From Catenuloplanes atrovinosus (GTDB taxonomy: Bacteria > Actinomycetota > Actinomycetes > Mycobacteriales > Micromonosporaceae), in assembly GCF_031458235.1 (NCBI RefSeq), contig NZ_JAVDYB010000001.1, positions 8,767,001 through 8,831,000 on the forward strand: DNA of 64,000 nucleotides, read 5' to 3'. Position numbers and translations under genes: made by a program. Position 1 is the stretch's first letter. Every line of letters starts with the position of its first letter. Under the pieces are notes generated by a model. The model was not told the origin of the DNA. It saw only the letters and a program-made list of their open reading frames with translations, and made no database searches. Shown here piece after piece: positions 20,130-29,044 of the stretch.

Positions 20130-20579
20130 GGCGACCAGCAGATCCCAAGCCAAGATCACCGGCCTGCCGGATCGCATACCTGAGCCGGAGCACGCCCCAT
20201 GGTCGGCGATATGCCGAAATTTCGGGCAGGGAGGCTGCTGTTGGCCAGCGATGGCCAGTTCGGGCAGGCGTAGCCAAGGCTGGCTCGCGACCCGCCGGCT
20301 CGTGCGGGTCTACCACAGTCGGCCCGCGACCGCCGGAGCCGACTCGCGGTCGTCGGCTCGAGCAGCGGTGACCGCATTTGGCGCGCGACCATCGACCCGG
20401 GCAACACGAGTCACAGTCGGCGCCCGCGAAGCCGCTGCCGACACCCGTGGACCGGCCGATCACCGGAGCGAACGTCATTTCGCCGCCCCGACAAGCGGCG
20501 CCGATGCGGCCGTCAGGCCGCCCGAATAACGGCAGGCTGCCCGCCACGGCGCTTATGTTCTCGTGCGCCAGCACATACC

Positions 20580-20680
20580 GCAGCCAGGCACACCAGACGC
20601 AACCGATCCACCCACGAAAAAACAGCCGGGCCGACGACCCCCGCCACGACCGGCAAAGCCACGCCCATTCCCCGGAGCCC
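20580..20680. repeat. 101-bp dispersed intergenic module, copy A
   Basis: This segment aligns over its full 101 bases, with one or two single-base shifts, to 39913-40013. Shared blocks include GCAGCCAGGCACAC, CCACCCACGAAAA and CCCCGGAGCC, with roughly 80 percent identity by eye. Both copies lie in repeat islands between convergent genes. Confidence 0.75.
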
Positions 20681-20737
20681 GAGGCCCCCCGGAGGGCGCC
20701 CTGAACCCAGCCACCCGGCGAAAGCACCCAATAAGCC

Positions 20738-20760
20738 GAAATTTCGGGCGCGGAGCGCCC
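20738..20760. repeat. Dispersed GC motif (direct copy)
   Basis: GAAATTTCGGGCGCGGAGCG followed by CCC is the fullest copy of the motif also found at 12849 and, inverted, at 20013. It contains GGGCGC and GCGCCC arms that can pair. Confidence 0.6.
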
Positions 20761-20900
20761 GGCAGATCCCGGCCGACCGCCAGCGTGGTGCTGTGTGGCG
20801 CGGCACGCTACGACCGCCGCCGAGACGGCGAGGGCGCCGCTTGCGGCAGAGCGGCCATGGCCGGACGTCGGTCGGTGCAGAAGGAAGGCGTGCCGGTCCG

Positions 20901-22394
20901 TCAGGGCTTGCCGCGGCCGTAGAGGGCCTTGACCGCGCGGATCAGCAGACGCTCGTGTGCCGGTTTGCGGAAGAAGGAGAGGACCGGCAGCGGGGACGGC
21001 ATTCGCCGGTAGGTGATGGCCTTGGCGACCGCGAATTCGCGCAGTCCGTCCTCGCCGTGGATGCGGCCGAAACCGGAATCGCCGACGCCGCCGAACGGGA
21101 GCGTGGACATTCCGGCGAACGTGAAGACCGAGTTGATCGAGGTCATGCCGGAGCGCATGCCGCGGGCCAGGGCGATGGCGCGGCGGCGGGCGAAGACGGC
21201 GCCGCCGAGGCCGTACGGGAGCGCGTTGGCGCGGGTCAGGGCCTCGTCGGCGTCGGCGACGCGGGTGACCGTGAGCGTGGGACCGAAGGTCTCCTCGCGG
21301 ATCGCGGCGGCGTCGTCGGGGACGTCGATCAGGACGGTGGGGTGCACGTACGGCGGCTGCACGGCGTCGGGGCCGCCGACCACGGCGTGAGCGCCGCGGG
21401 CCAGGGCGTCGTCGATGTGGTGGCGGATGACGTCGAGCTGGGCGGGCATGGTGATCGGGCCCAGGTGGGTGCCGTCGGCGCCGACCGTGAGGCGGCGGGC
21501 GCGCTCGGCGAGCCGGGCGACGAACTCGTCGTGGACCTTCGAGACGGCGTAGACGCGTTCGATGCCGATGCAGGTCTGGCCGGCGTTGGACATGCCGCCC
21601 CAGAGCGCGGCGTCGGCGGCGGCGTCCAGGTCGGCGTCCTCGTCGACGATCATGGCGTCCTTGCCGCCGGCCTCGATCAGCACGGGCGTGAGCGTCTCCG
21701 CGCAGGCGGCCATGACCTTGCGGGCGGTGGCGGTGGAGCCGGTGAAGCCGAGCTTGCCGACGCCGGCGCGGCAGAGCGCGGCGCCGGTGTCGCCCAGGCC
21801 GTGGATCACCTGGAAGACCGGGTGCTCCGGGGCCACCTCGGCGAACGTGTCGGCCAGCCAGGCGCCGACCGCGGGCGTGTACTCGCTGGGCTTGAAGACC
21901 ACGGCGTTGCCGGCGGCGAGCGCGTACGCGATGGAGCCGAGCGGCGTGAGCACGGGATAGTTCCACGGGCCGATCACGCCCACCACACCGTACGGCCGGT
22001 ACTCCAGGTGTGCGGAGTGCTCGGCGACCAGCACGCGGCTGCGGACGCGGCGCGGGCCGAGCACGCGCCGCGCGTTGCCGGCCGCCCAGTCGATGTGCTC
22101 CAGCGCGCTGGCCGCCTCGATCGTGGCGTCGAACATCGGCTTGCCGGTCTCGCGGTGGACCAGCGCGGTCAGCTCCTCCAGCCGCTGCGCCAGCAGCGCG
22201 CGCCAGCGCCGCAGCCGGTCGCGCCGGCCGTCGAAGCCGAGGCCGGCCCACCAGTGCCCGGCCTCGCGGGCGCGGGCGACCGCGGCGGCCACGTCGTCGG
22301 GCGTCGCCACCGGGAAGGTGCCGACCGTCTCGCCGGTGGCGGGATTGGTGGACGTCAACGTCCCGTCGTCGACGACGGTGATCCCGGGCGTCAT
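20901..22394 (-). CDS. NAD(P)-dependent aldehyde dehydrogenase
   Basis: The product has 497 residues and oxidises an aldehyde to the acid. 'GPWNYPVLTPLGSIAYALAA' is at about 136-155, the cofactor motif 'GFTGSTATARKVMAA' follows, the general base Glu is in 'LIEAGGKDAM', and the catalytic Cys is in 'NAGQTCIGIERVYAV'. The C-terminal extension ('RMPSPLPVLSFFRKPAHERL') is like that of bacterial succinate-semialdehyde/coniferyl-aldehyde-type ALDHs. It is downstream of the SDR gene on the same strand (22 bases apart), so the two probably form a unit. The natural substrate is not evident. Confidence 0.92.
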   Translation of the reverse strand: MTPGITVVDDGTLTSTNPATGETVGTFPVATPDDVAAAVARAREAGHWWAGLGFDGRRDRLRRWRALLAQRLEELTALVHRETGKPMFDATIEAASALEHIDWAAGNARRVLGPRRVRSRVLVAEHSAHLEYRPYGVVGVIGPWNYPVLTPLGSIAYALAAGNAVVFKPSEYTPAVGAWLADTFAEVAPEHPVFQVIHGLGDTGAALCRAGVGKLGFTGSTATARKVMAACAETLTPVLIEAGGKDAMIVDEDADLDAAADAALWGGMSNAGQTCIGIERVYAVSKVHDEFVARLAERARRLTVGADGTHLGPITMPAQLDVIRHHIDDALARGAHAVVGGPDAVQPPYVHPTVLIDVPDDAAAIREETFGPTLTVTRVADADEALTRANALPYGLGGAVFARRRAIALARGMRSGMTSINSVFTFAGMSTLPFGGVGDSGFGRIHGEDGLREFAVAKAITYRRMPSPLPVLSFFRKPAHERLLIRAVKALYGRGKP

Positions 22395-22416
22395 TGCCGG
22401 AGTCTAAACCTGAGCA

Positions 22417-23109
22417 CTACTCGGAAGTAAGGTATTCGCGGATGATCCGTTCAGCGACTGAGGCGGGATCCGGTAGTTCGCCCCGTTCGTGCAGCCCGAC
22501 GTACCGGTCCTTCGCCGGGAAGTCCTCGGCGCGCAGCGCCGCCTGCATGCCGGTGTCCATCACGCCGGGGTTGACGGACGCGACGACCAGCGGCGGCTCC
22601 CGGTGCGCGGCCTCGGCCGCGAGCACCTCCATGAACCACTCGCCGCCGCGCTTGGCCGCGGAGTAGGCGGACCAGTGCTCGATCGCCCGCCCGGCCGCGC
22701 CGGACGAGATGAACAGGACCCGAGCGGTACGGCCGGCCGCCGCGGCCAGGAACGCGTTGGTGAGCAGCATCGGCGCGGTCAGGTTCACCGTGATCGAGGC
22801 GGCCAGCTCGTCCGGCGGCAGCGCGCCCACCGGCCCGATCGGCGTGACCGTGCCGGCGTTGTGGATCAGCACCACCTCGCCGTCCGGCGCGAACAGCTCG
22901 CGCAGCGCCTCCGGGGACGGCAACGTTGAGGGATCGCTCAGATTTGCGCCCCATAGCGCGACGCGCGCCGGCTCCTGCAAGGCAAGATCGTCCTGCGCGC
23001 CGGTGAAGCTCCGGCCGATCCCGACGACCCGGTTTCCGGCCGCGATGACCTGCTCGAACAGCGCGGCACCCAGGCCGCGCGAGACACCCGTGATGAATAC
23101 GGTCCGCAT
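22417..23109 (-). CDS. Short-chain dehydrogenase/reductase
   Basis: The product has 230 residues. The N-terminal 'VFITGVSRGLGAALFEQ' is the TGxxxGxG-type cofactor site, 'VVLIHNAGTV' the NAG motif, 'FISSGAAGRAIEHWSAYSAAKRGGEW' holds the catalytic Ser, Tyr and Lys, and 'VNPGVMDTGM' is the PG motif. It is of the sepiapterin-reductase/YwfD-like classical SDR type and acts on an unknown alcohol or ketone. It precedes the aldehyde dehydrogenase on the same strand. Confidence 0.9.
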   Translation of the reverse strand: MRTVFITGVSRGLGAALFEQVIAAGNRVVGIGRSFTGAQDDLALQEPARVALWGANLSDPSTLPSPEALRELFAPDGEVVLIHNAGTVTPIGPVGALPPDELAASITVNLTAPMLLTNAFLAAAAGRTARVLFISSGAAGRAIEHWSAYSAAKRGGEWFMEVLAAEAAHREPPLVVASVNPGVMDTGMQAALRAEDFPAKDRYVGLHERGELPDPASVAERIIREYLTSE

Positions 23110-23217
23110 ATTGTCAGCCGTACCACAGCTGACCGCGGTGTCGGCAACACGACCCGGCGGGGACCCGCGGGTCGCGGCCGGGGAAAATCTCGGTCGAGTT
23201 GATGATGGAGGTGTCCG

Positions 23218-24339
23218 GTGAGCCGCATCGGCTTCGCCTGTCTGTGGGCCCCGAACCCGATCGCCACCTGGTCCCACATCCCGTGGCACCTGCGCGCGGC
23301 GATGCGCGCCCACGCGGAGGTGCCGGACGTCGGCGTGCGCATCCCGCACCGGGCGCAGACCGCGCTGAAGCTGATGCACGTGCGCTGGCGCAACAGCCGC
23401 CCGGTCACCACCTGGAAGCAGTCGCGGCTGACCGACGCGTTCGTGCGGCGGGCGATCCAGCACGGCGCGGAGGCCGCCGGCGTGGACGCGGTCGTCATGA
23501 TCCAGGACCTGGCCATCGTCGACCGGCCGTACTTCACGTTCCAGGACATGAGCTTCGACGGGCTGCTGCACATCCAGGAGACGTCCGGCATCCCGTTGTT
23601 CCAGCACCTGACCGCGGGGGAGTTGCACCGGCGGCGGGAACGGCAGCTGGAGGTGTACGACCGGGCCGCCGGCGTGATCGCGATGAGCCACTGGCTGGCC
23701 CGGAACCTGATCGAGGTCACCGGCGTACCCGCGGACAAGGTGCACGTGGTGCACCCGGGCGTCTCGGCCGGCGCGTCCGTGGAGGGCCCGCTGCCGGAGC
23801 GGCCCGGCCCGCGCCGCCGCCTGCTGTTCGTCGGCCGCGAGTTCGAGCGCAAGGGCGGTGACCTGGTGGTGGCCGCGCTGGCGATCCTGCGCCGCGAGTT
23901 CGACCCGGCGATCACGCTCACCGTGGCGGGCCCGCGCGAGTGGCCGATGGAGGGCGAGATCCCGGACGGCGTGACGTTCCTGGGTGAGCGCTCGCTGGCC
24001 GAGGTCGCCGGGCTCTACGACACGCACGACCTGTTCGTGCTGCCGAGCCGGCTGGAGGCGTTCGGCATCGTGTTCGCCGAGGCGGCCGCGCGCGGGCTGC
24101 CCGCGATCGGCCGGGACGCGTTCGCCATGCCGGAGATCGTCCGGCCCGGCGTGACCGGCGCGCTGGCCACCGGCGACGACCCGTCCGACCTGGCCAAGCT
24201 GATCGCGGAGACGCTGGCGGACGACAACCTCTACGCGGAGTGCGCGGCCCGTGCCGGCGACGTCTCGTCCCGGTTCTCCTGGGACCGCGCGGGCCGTGAC
24301 GTAGTCAACGCGGTTAATGCCACGCTCGCCCGGTCCTGA
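23218..24339 (+). CDS. GT4-family glycosyltransferase
   Basis: The product has 373 residues with a GT-B fold. The C-terminal nucleotide-sugar half has 'VVHPGVS', 'LLFVGREFERKGGDLVVAAL' and 'DLFVLPSRLEAFGIVFAEAAARG', the E-x7-E motif of GT4. The donor and acceptor are unknown. The GTG start at 23218 is preceded by GGAGG. It stands away from the polysaccharide cluster at 32-50 kb and is followed directly by the 3-hydroxyacyl-CoA dehydrogenase gene, with a likely separate start site. Confidence 0.88.
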   Translation: MSRIGFACLWAPNPIATWSHIPWHLRAAMRAHAEVPDVGVRIPHRAQTALKLMHVRWRNSRPVTTWKQSRLTDAFVRRAIQHGAEAAGVDAVVMIQDLAIVDRPYFTFQDMSFDGLLHIQETSGIPLFQHLTAGELHRRRERQLEVYDRAAGVIAMSHWLARNLIEVTGVPADKVHVVHPGVSAGASVEGPLPERPGPRRRLLFVGREFERKGGDLVVAALAILRREFDPAITLTVAGPREWPMEGEIPDGVTFLGERSLAEVAGLYDTHDLFVLPSRLEAFGIVFAEAAARGLPAIGRDAFAMPEIVRPGVTGALATGDDPSDLAKLIAETLADDNLYAECAARAGDVSSRFSWDRAGRDVVNAVNATLARS

Positions 24340-24354
24340 GTGGGAGACTCGCGC

Positions 24355-24368
24355 CTAACGTCCGTTAA
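24355..24368. promoter_or_regulatory. Candidate operator (TTAACGNNCGTTAA-like) before double 3HCDH
   Basis: CTAACGTCCGTTAA matches the palindrome TTAACGNNCGTTAA at 11 of 12 defined positions and sits 4 bases before the AGGAGG of the next gene. It is one of four similar sites in the window in front of acyl-CoA genes (9901, 56378, 63567). Confidence 0.5.
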
Positions 24369-24381
24369 CACAGGAGGCGAG

Positions 24382-26010
24382 TTGCAGACGATCGGAGTGG
24401 TCGGGCTCGGCACGATGGGCGCCGGCATCGTGGAGGTCTTCTCCCGGAACGGGCTGGACGTCGTCGCGGTGGAGGTCGGCGAGGCCGCGCTGGAGCGGGG
24501 CCGCGACATCCTGACCGCCTCCACGGACCGCGCCGTGACCCGCGGGAAGCTGGCGCCGGCCGACCGGGATGCGCTGCTCGGCCGGGTGCGGTTCGAGGTC
24601 GGCCTGGACGCGCTGCACGACGCGGACCTGGTGGTCGAGGCGGTGCCGGAGCGGCTGGACCTCAAGCGCGCGGTCTTCGCCGAGCTGGACCGGGTCTGCA
24701 AGCCGTCCGCGATCCTCGCCTCCAACACGTCCTCGCTCTCGGTCACCGAGATCGCGGTCGCCACCCGCCGGCCGCAGCAGGTGCTCGGGCTGCACTTCTT
24801 CAACCCGGCGCCGGTCATGAGGCTGGTCGAGGTGGTCCGGACCGTGGTCACCGCGGACCATGTGGTCGCGGACGCGGAGGCGCTCTGCGCGCGGCTCGGC
24901 AAGCGCGGCGTGACGGTGGGCGACCGGGCCGGCTTCATCGCGAACGCGCTGCTGTTCGGCTACCTCAACCACGCGATCACGATGTACGCGAGCGGGCACG
25001 TCTCGCGCGAGGACCTGGACCTGGCGATGCGCGCGGGCGCCGGGCTGCCGATGGGACCGCTCGCGCTGCTGGACCTGATCGGGTTGGACACCGCGTACGA
25101 GATCCTGGACACCATGTACCGCCGGGGCGGCCGGGACCGCCGGCACGCGCCCGCACCGCTGCTCGCGCAGCTGGTCACCGCGGGCTTCCTGGGCCGCAAG
25201 TCCGGCCGCGGCTTCTACACCTACGAGAAGCCGGGCTCCTCGGCGGTCGTACCGGAGCGGCCCGTCGCGGAACCGGATCCGGTCGCGGCGCGAGAGATCA
25301 ACGCGGTCGGCGTGGTCGGGTCCGGCGCGGCGGCGGCCGGTCTCGCCGAGGCCTTCGCGCGGGCCGGGTTCGACGTCGTCACGGCCGGCCCCGACGTGCG
25401 GGAGAAGGCCGCCGCCCTGGCCGGTACGGACCTGGTGGTGGACGCCACGGCCGGCGACCTCGCGGCCACGAAGGCGCTGTTCGCGGGCCTGGACGAGGTG
25501 TGCGAGCCGGGCACGGTGCTGGCCACGACCACGTCCGCGCTGCCGATCATCGAGATCGCGATGGCTACGCGCCGACCGGAGGACGTGGCCGGCCTGCACT
25601 TCCTTCCCCCGGCGCCGGCGGTGTCGCTGGTCGAGGTGGTGCACACCGTCCGGACGGCGCCGGAGGTGCTGGCCACCGCGCGGCGCGTGGTGGAGCGGCT
25701 GGGCGGGACCGGCGTGTCCTGCCCGGACCGGGCCGGGTTCGTGGTGAACGCGCTGCTGTTCCCGTACCTCAACGACGCGGTGCGCATGCTGGGGGACCGC
25801 TACTCGACCGTGGACGACATCGACGCCGCCATGACGCTGGGCTGCGGATATCCGGCCGGTCCGTTCGCGATGCTGGACGCGGTGGGGCCGGACGTGGCGC
25901 TGGAGATCCAGCGCGCGCTCTACCGGGAGTCCCGCGAACCCGGCCTCGCGCCCGCGCCGCTGCTGGAGCAGCTCGTCACGGCCGGGCGGTCGTTCCGTAC
26001 CGTCAACTGA
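24382..26010 (+). CDS. Duplicated (two-unit) 3-hydroxyacyl-CoA dehydrogenase
   Basis: The product has 542 residues made of two head-to-tail 3HCDH units. Unit 1 (about 1-285) is complete: 'VVGLGTMGAGIVEVFSRNG', 'ASNTSSLSVTEIAVATRRP', 'GLHFFNPAPVMRLVEVV', ending 'GFLGRKSGRGFYTYEK'. Unit 2 (about 310-540) keeps 'GLHFLPPAPAVSLVEVVHT' and 'DRAGFVVNALLFPYLN', but its nucleotide loop is degenerate ('VVGSGAAAAGLAEAF') and its dinucleotide domain is shortened. The TTG at 24382 is chosen as start because AGGAGG lies just upstream; a GTG at 24340 is the alternative. Similar two-unit proteins occur in phenylacetate degradation (PaaH-like). Confidence 0.88.
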   Translation: MQTIGVVGLGTMGAGIVEVFSRNGLDVVAVEVGEAALERGRDILTASTDRAVTRGKLAPADRDALLGRVRFEVGLDALHDADLVVEAVPERLDLKRAVFAELDRVCKPSAILASNTSSLSVTEIAVATRRPQQVLGLHFFNPAPVMRLVEVVRTVVTADHVVADAEALCARLGKRGVTVGDRAGFIANALLFGYLNHAITMYASGHVSREDLDLAMRAGAGLPMGPLALLDLIGLDTAYEILDTMYRRGGRDRRHAPAPLLAQLVTAGFLGRKSGRGFYTYEKPGSSAVVPERPVAEPDPVAAREINAVGVVGSGAAAAGLAEAFARAGFDVVTAGPDVREKAAALAGTDLVVDATAGDLAATKALFAGLDEVCEPGTVLATTTSALPIIEIAMATRRPEDVAGLHFLPPAPAVSLVEVVHTVRTAPEVLATARRVVERLGGTGVSCPDRAGFVVNALLFPYLNDAVRMLGDRYSTVDDIDAAMTLGCGYPAGPFAMLDAVGPDVALEIQRALYRESREPGLAPAPLLEQLVTAGRSFRTVN

Positions 26011-26053
26011 TGGTTGACGCTCGCCATGCGTCAACCTATGGTTGACGCATGGC
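26001..26053 (+). promoter_or_regulatory. Leaderless promoter nested in a double palindrome
   Basis: A 31-bp perfect palindrome (arms 26023-26036 and 26040-26053, centre TAT) covers the ATG of the next gene. Its half-site CGTCAAC/GTTGACG also forms a second dyad at 26001-26007/26013-26019. TTGACG (26014-26019), a 17-base spacer and TATGGT (26037-26042) make a near-consensus promoter whose start site would fall at or next to the ATG at 26049. The transcript should therefore be leaderless and fully under the control of the protein that binds the palindromes. Confidence 0.75.
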
Positions 26054-26771
26054 TGATGAACTCCGGAAACCCTTCATCCGACTCGATGACCTCATCGAGC
26101 ACGTCAAGAGTCAGCACCCGGACGGCGACCACCTGACCCGGGTCTCCGACGCGATCCTGGTCGGCGAGCACCTCGGTGACCTCGCCGACCACCTGATCGG
26201 GCACTTCGTCGACCAGGCCCGGCGGGCCGGCGCGAGCTGGGCCGAGATCGGCCGCAGCCTGGGCGTGAGCAAGCAGGCCGTGCAGAAGCGCTTCGTCGGT
26301 GACCCGGCCGGGCTGGTCGACGAGAGCCGGTTCAGCCGGTTCACCCCACGCGCCCAGGTCGTGATGCGCGAGACGGTCGCGGCGGCGCGCGCGGCCGGCA
26401 ACGACCAGGTGCGCACCGAGCACCTGGTGTTCGGCCTGCTCCAGGAGCCGCAGGCGCTCGCCGCACTGGCCATCCAGGACCAGGGCGTGACGCTGGAGGA
26501 CGTCAAGGTCGCGGCCGCGGCCGTGCTGCCGCCCCGGGTGGACGAGATCCCGGAGCACATCCCGTTCTCGGCCGGCTCCAAGAAGCTGCTGGACCTGCTG
26601 GCCCGCAACGCGCTCCGGCTCGGCCACAACTACATCGGCACCGAGCACATGCTGCTCGCGCTGCTGGACGACCACGAGGACGCGGGCGGTGAGGTGCTGC
26701 GTGGCCTCGGCATCGACAAGGGGCGCGCCGAGGCGTGGATTCTCGACGCGCTCTCCAACCTGAAGAAGTGA
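26049..26771 (+). CDS. Clp-N (Clp R) domain protein with N-terminal helix-turn-helix
   Basis: The product has 240 residues. Residues 1-95 end in a helix-turn-helix ('GASWAEIGRSLGVSKQAVQKRF', about 59-80). The rest is a double Clp R repeat as in ClpC/ClpA ('TPRAQVVMRETVAAARAAG', 'RTEHLVFGLL', then 'NYIGTEHMLLALL') with no AAA+ module. It therefore has no ATPase but could dock on ClpC-type adaptors or substrates while binding DNA. It sits directly under the palindromic promoter at 26001-26053, which suggests autoregulation. The function of such proteins is not established, to my knowledge. Confidence 0.88.
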   Translation: MADELRKPFIRLDDLIEHVKSQHPDGDHLTRVSDAILVGEHLGDLADHLIGHFVDQARRAGASWAEIGRSLGVSKQAVQKRFVGDPAGLVDESRFSRFTPRAQVVMRETVAAARAAGNDQVRTEHLVFGLLQEPQALAALAIQDQGVTLEDVKVAAAAVLPPRVDEIPEHIPFSAGSKKLLDLLARNALRLGHNYIGTEHMLLALLDDHEDAGGEVLRGLGIDKGRAEAWILDALSNLKK

Positions 26772-26818
26772 CGGCCTGATTCCGTGACGGGTGATCGAGA
26801 CGGGTGGAAGCGGCTCGA

Positions 26819-28969
26819 TCACTCGTCGGCCAGCGCGGCGACCGGCGCCACCCGCGCCGCGCGCCGGGCCGGGAGCACGGCCGCGAGCAGGCCCACCACG
26901 GCGGCGCCGAGCACCACCAGGGCGATCCGGAGGTACGGCACGGAGATCGTCACCCAGGTGCGCGGGATCGACGCGTAGACGCCCGCCACGCCGAACGCGA
27001 TGCCGAGCGCCACCCCGGTCACGGCCGCGATCAGCGCCAGCGTCATCCCCTCGGCCAGCAGGCTGGCCCGCAACTGACCCCGGCTCAGGCCGAGCGCCCG
27101 GAGCAACCCGAACTCGCGCGTGCGCTCCAGCACGGACAGCGACAGCGTGTTGGTGATCCCGGCGACCGAAATCAGGACGGAGAACAGCACCAGCACGCCG
27201 ACCACCGCGAGCAGCAGGTCCACCGTGCGCCCGATCTCCTCGGCCCGGCTCTGCACGTCCGTGACCACGGCCAGCGGCACGGTGTCGGTCACGGACGCGA
27301 CCGCGCGCCGGGCCTCCGCCGCAGCCACGCCGTCCCTGGTGAACACCCACAGCCCCGCGCGCTCCTCGACGCGGTCCACCTCGGACAGCGCGGACAGCCG
27401 GCCGGGCAGGTCCGCCGGGAGCCGCTGGCCCTCCGCCGCGGTCACCACGAAGTCGGTCGGGAACCGCCGCTCCAGCGCCGCCGTGGAGCTGGTGGCCAGC
27501 GACTGCGCGCCGACCAGGAACGTGGTCACCACGGTGATCCCGACGGTCAGCGCCAGCGCGGTCGCGGCGGCCCGGCGCGGCTGCCGCGCGGCGGACCCGG
27601 CCGCCAGCCGGCCACCGGAGCCGAAGATCAGCACGGCCGGGCGTACCGCCACCCGCCAGGCCGGCACCACCAGCACCGGGCCGAGCGCGACCAGCGCGAG
27701 CATGGCCGGGAGCGCGCCGGCCGCGGCCGGCAGCACCGCGGTGTAGTGCGCGCCGGCGGCCACCATCGCGGCCGCGATCAGCGCGAGCAGCGTGCCGGTC
27801 AGCGCGCGGCGGCGCGAGGTGGCGGCCTCGACCGGCGCGTCCGGGCGGCGCAGCGCCGCGATCGGGGCGAGCCGGGTCGCGTTCCGCGCCGGTGCGATCG
27901 CGGCCAGCACGGTCACGCCGACGCCGGTCAGCACGCCGATCAGCGCGGTCGGAAGCGTCAGCGGCGCCGGTGCGGTCAGCCGCCCGTCGCCGATCGCCTC
28001 CAGCCCCGCCGTGCCCAGCCGGCCGGCCAGCATGCCGAGGGCCAGCCCGGCCGCGGACGCCACCCCGCCGACGATCGCGGCCTCCGCCAGCACCAGCCGG
28101 AAGAGCTGACCGCGCCGGGCGCCGGCCAGGCGCAGCAGCGCGAGTTCCCGTTCCCGCTGCGCGACCAGGATCGCGAACGTGTTGTGGATGACCATCGCGG
28201 CCACCACCAGCGCCACCGTCGCGAAGCCGAGCAGGCCGGCCCGCGCCAGGCGCACGCTGCCGACGTTCGCGGCGGCCAGCCGGTCCGCGTACTCCATTCC
28301 GGTGATCACCTCGGCGCCGGGGAGCGCGCCGGCCATCCCGTCCGCGACCGCGCGCTGCCCGGTCCCGTCCGCGGCCGCGGCCCGGATGGCGCCGAAGTCC
28401 GTGACGCCGGTGGCGGCCCGGAAGTCGCCGATGGGCAGGAACACGGTGAAGTAGGGGACGTCCTCGGCGAGCCCGCTGATCCGTACCGGATGGGGATCGT
28501 CGTCGACCACGGCCAGCGAGTCGCCGGGCGCCCAGCCGCGCTCCGCCGCGGTGGCGGCGTCCACCAGCGCCTCGCCGGGGCCGGGGAACGCGCCGGACGT
28601 CAGCCGCAGCGCGGCGAGCGCGGGCCGGTCCGGCAGCGCGCGGATCACGGTGTTCGTGGCGCCGAGCACCGCGACCACCCGGCCGTCCGGGCCCAGCACC
28701 GGCGCCTCGGCGGCGGCCTCGCCGGCCGCGTCCGCCACGCCGGGCAGCGCGGCCACCCGGGTTACGTCCGCGTCGGTGAACCGGCCGCCGGCCGCGCGGG
28801 CCGCGACCGGCTCCGCGTCCCGGGCGGCGCCCTGATAGAGGCTCGCGGTCATCGTGTCGGTCAGGATCAGGGTGCCGGTCACGAAGGCCACCCCCAGCGC
28901 GACGGCGAGGGCGGTCAGCAGCAGCCGGGTCCGGCGGGCCCGCAGCCCGGAGAGGAGTACGTTTCGCAC
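26819..28969 (-). CDS. FtsX-type ABC permease (MacB/LolCE class), no adjacent ATPase
   Basis: The product has 716 residues and two FtsX units. There is an N-terminal membrane helix after 'RNVLLSGLRARRTRLLLTAL', a large extracytoplasmic domain (about 45-240), then three helices starting at 'GLLGFATVALVVAAMVIHNT'. After a central pair the pattern repeats, ending 'FGLLRALGLSRGQLRASLLAEG' and 'VLPARRAARVAPVAALADE'. The coupling-helix sequence 'ERELALLRLAGARRGQL' is typical. Such permeases need an ATPase of the LolD/MacB type, which is missing here. It lies downstream of a two-component system on the same strand. The start is GTG. Confidence 0.9.
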   Translation of the reverse strand: MRNVLLSGLRARRTRLLLTALAVALGVAFVTGTLILTDTMTASLYQGAARDAEPVAARAAGGRFTDADVTRVAALPGVADAAGEAAAEAPVLGPDGRVVAVLGATNTVIRALPDRPALAALRLTSGAFPGPGEALVDAATAAERGWAPGDSLAVVDDDPHPVRISGLAEDVPYFTVFLPIGDFRAATGVTDFGAIRAAAADGTGQRAVADGMAGALPGAEVITGMEYADRLAAANVGSVRLARAGLLGFATVALVVAAMVIHNTFAILVAQRERELALLRLAGARRGQLFRLVLAEAAIVGGVASAAGLALGMLAGRLGTAGLEAIGDGRLTAPAPLTLPTALIGVLTGVGVTVLAAIAPARNATRLAPIAALRRPDAPVEAATSRRRALTGTLLALIAAAMVAAGAHYTAVLPAAAGALPAMLALVALGPVLVVPAWRVAVRPAVLIFGSGGRLAAGSAARQPRRAAATALALTVGITVVTTFLVGAQSLATSSTAALERRFPTDFVVTAAEGQRLPADLPGRLSALSEVDRVEERAGLWVFTRDGVAAAEARRAVASVTDTVPLAVVTDVQSRAEEIGRTVDLLLAVVGVLVLFSVLISVAGITNTLSLSVLERTREFGLLRALGLSRGQLRASLLAEGMTLALIAAVTGVALGIAFGVAGVYASIPRTWVTISVPYLRIALVVLGAAVVGLLAAVLPARRAARVAPVAALADE

Positions 28970-29044
28970 CCGGTCGACGCTATGGACGCGGCGCCGCGCG
29001 GTCGTCTGCCCGAGGTCGAGGCCGCATCCTCCTCAGGTACACAA

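Larger units (their letters stand above)
20130..20900. other. Gene-free gap between convergent nucS and aldehyde dehydrogenase
   Basis: I see no credible gene here; short open frames on both strands have no recognisable domain. The gap holds a partial dispersed motif at 20213-20227, the 101-bp module at 20580-20680 and a full dispersed motif at 20738-20760. The rest is GC-rich and featureless. Confidence 0.6.

Noticed and set aside
20501-20830. Small hydrophobic minus-strand ORF as a membrane peptide in the 20-kb gap
   Set aside because: The similar stretch in island 3 keeps nucleotide blocks but not reading frame, so conservation is not at protein level.
19714-22251. 845-codon minus-strand open frame across the aldehyde dehydrogenase and the 20-kb gap
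   Set aside because: It overlaps the real aldehyde dehydrogenase in a different frame on the same strand, and its C-terminal repeats are only the minisatellite read in one frame.
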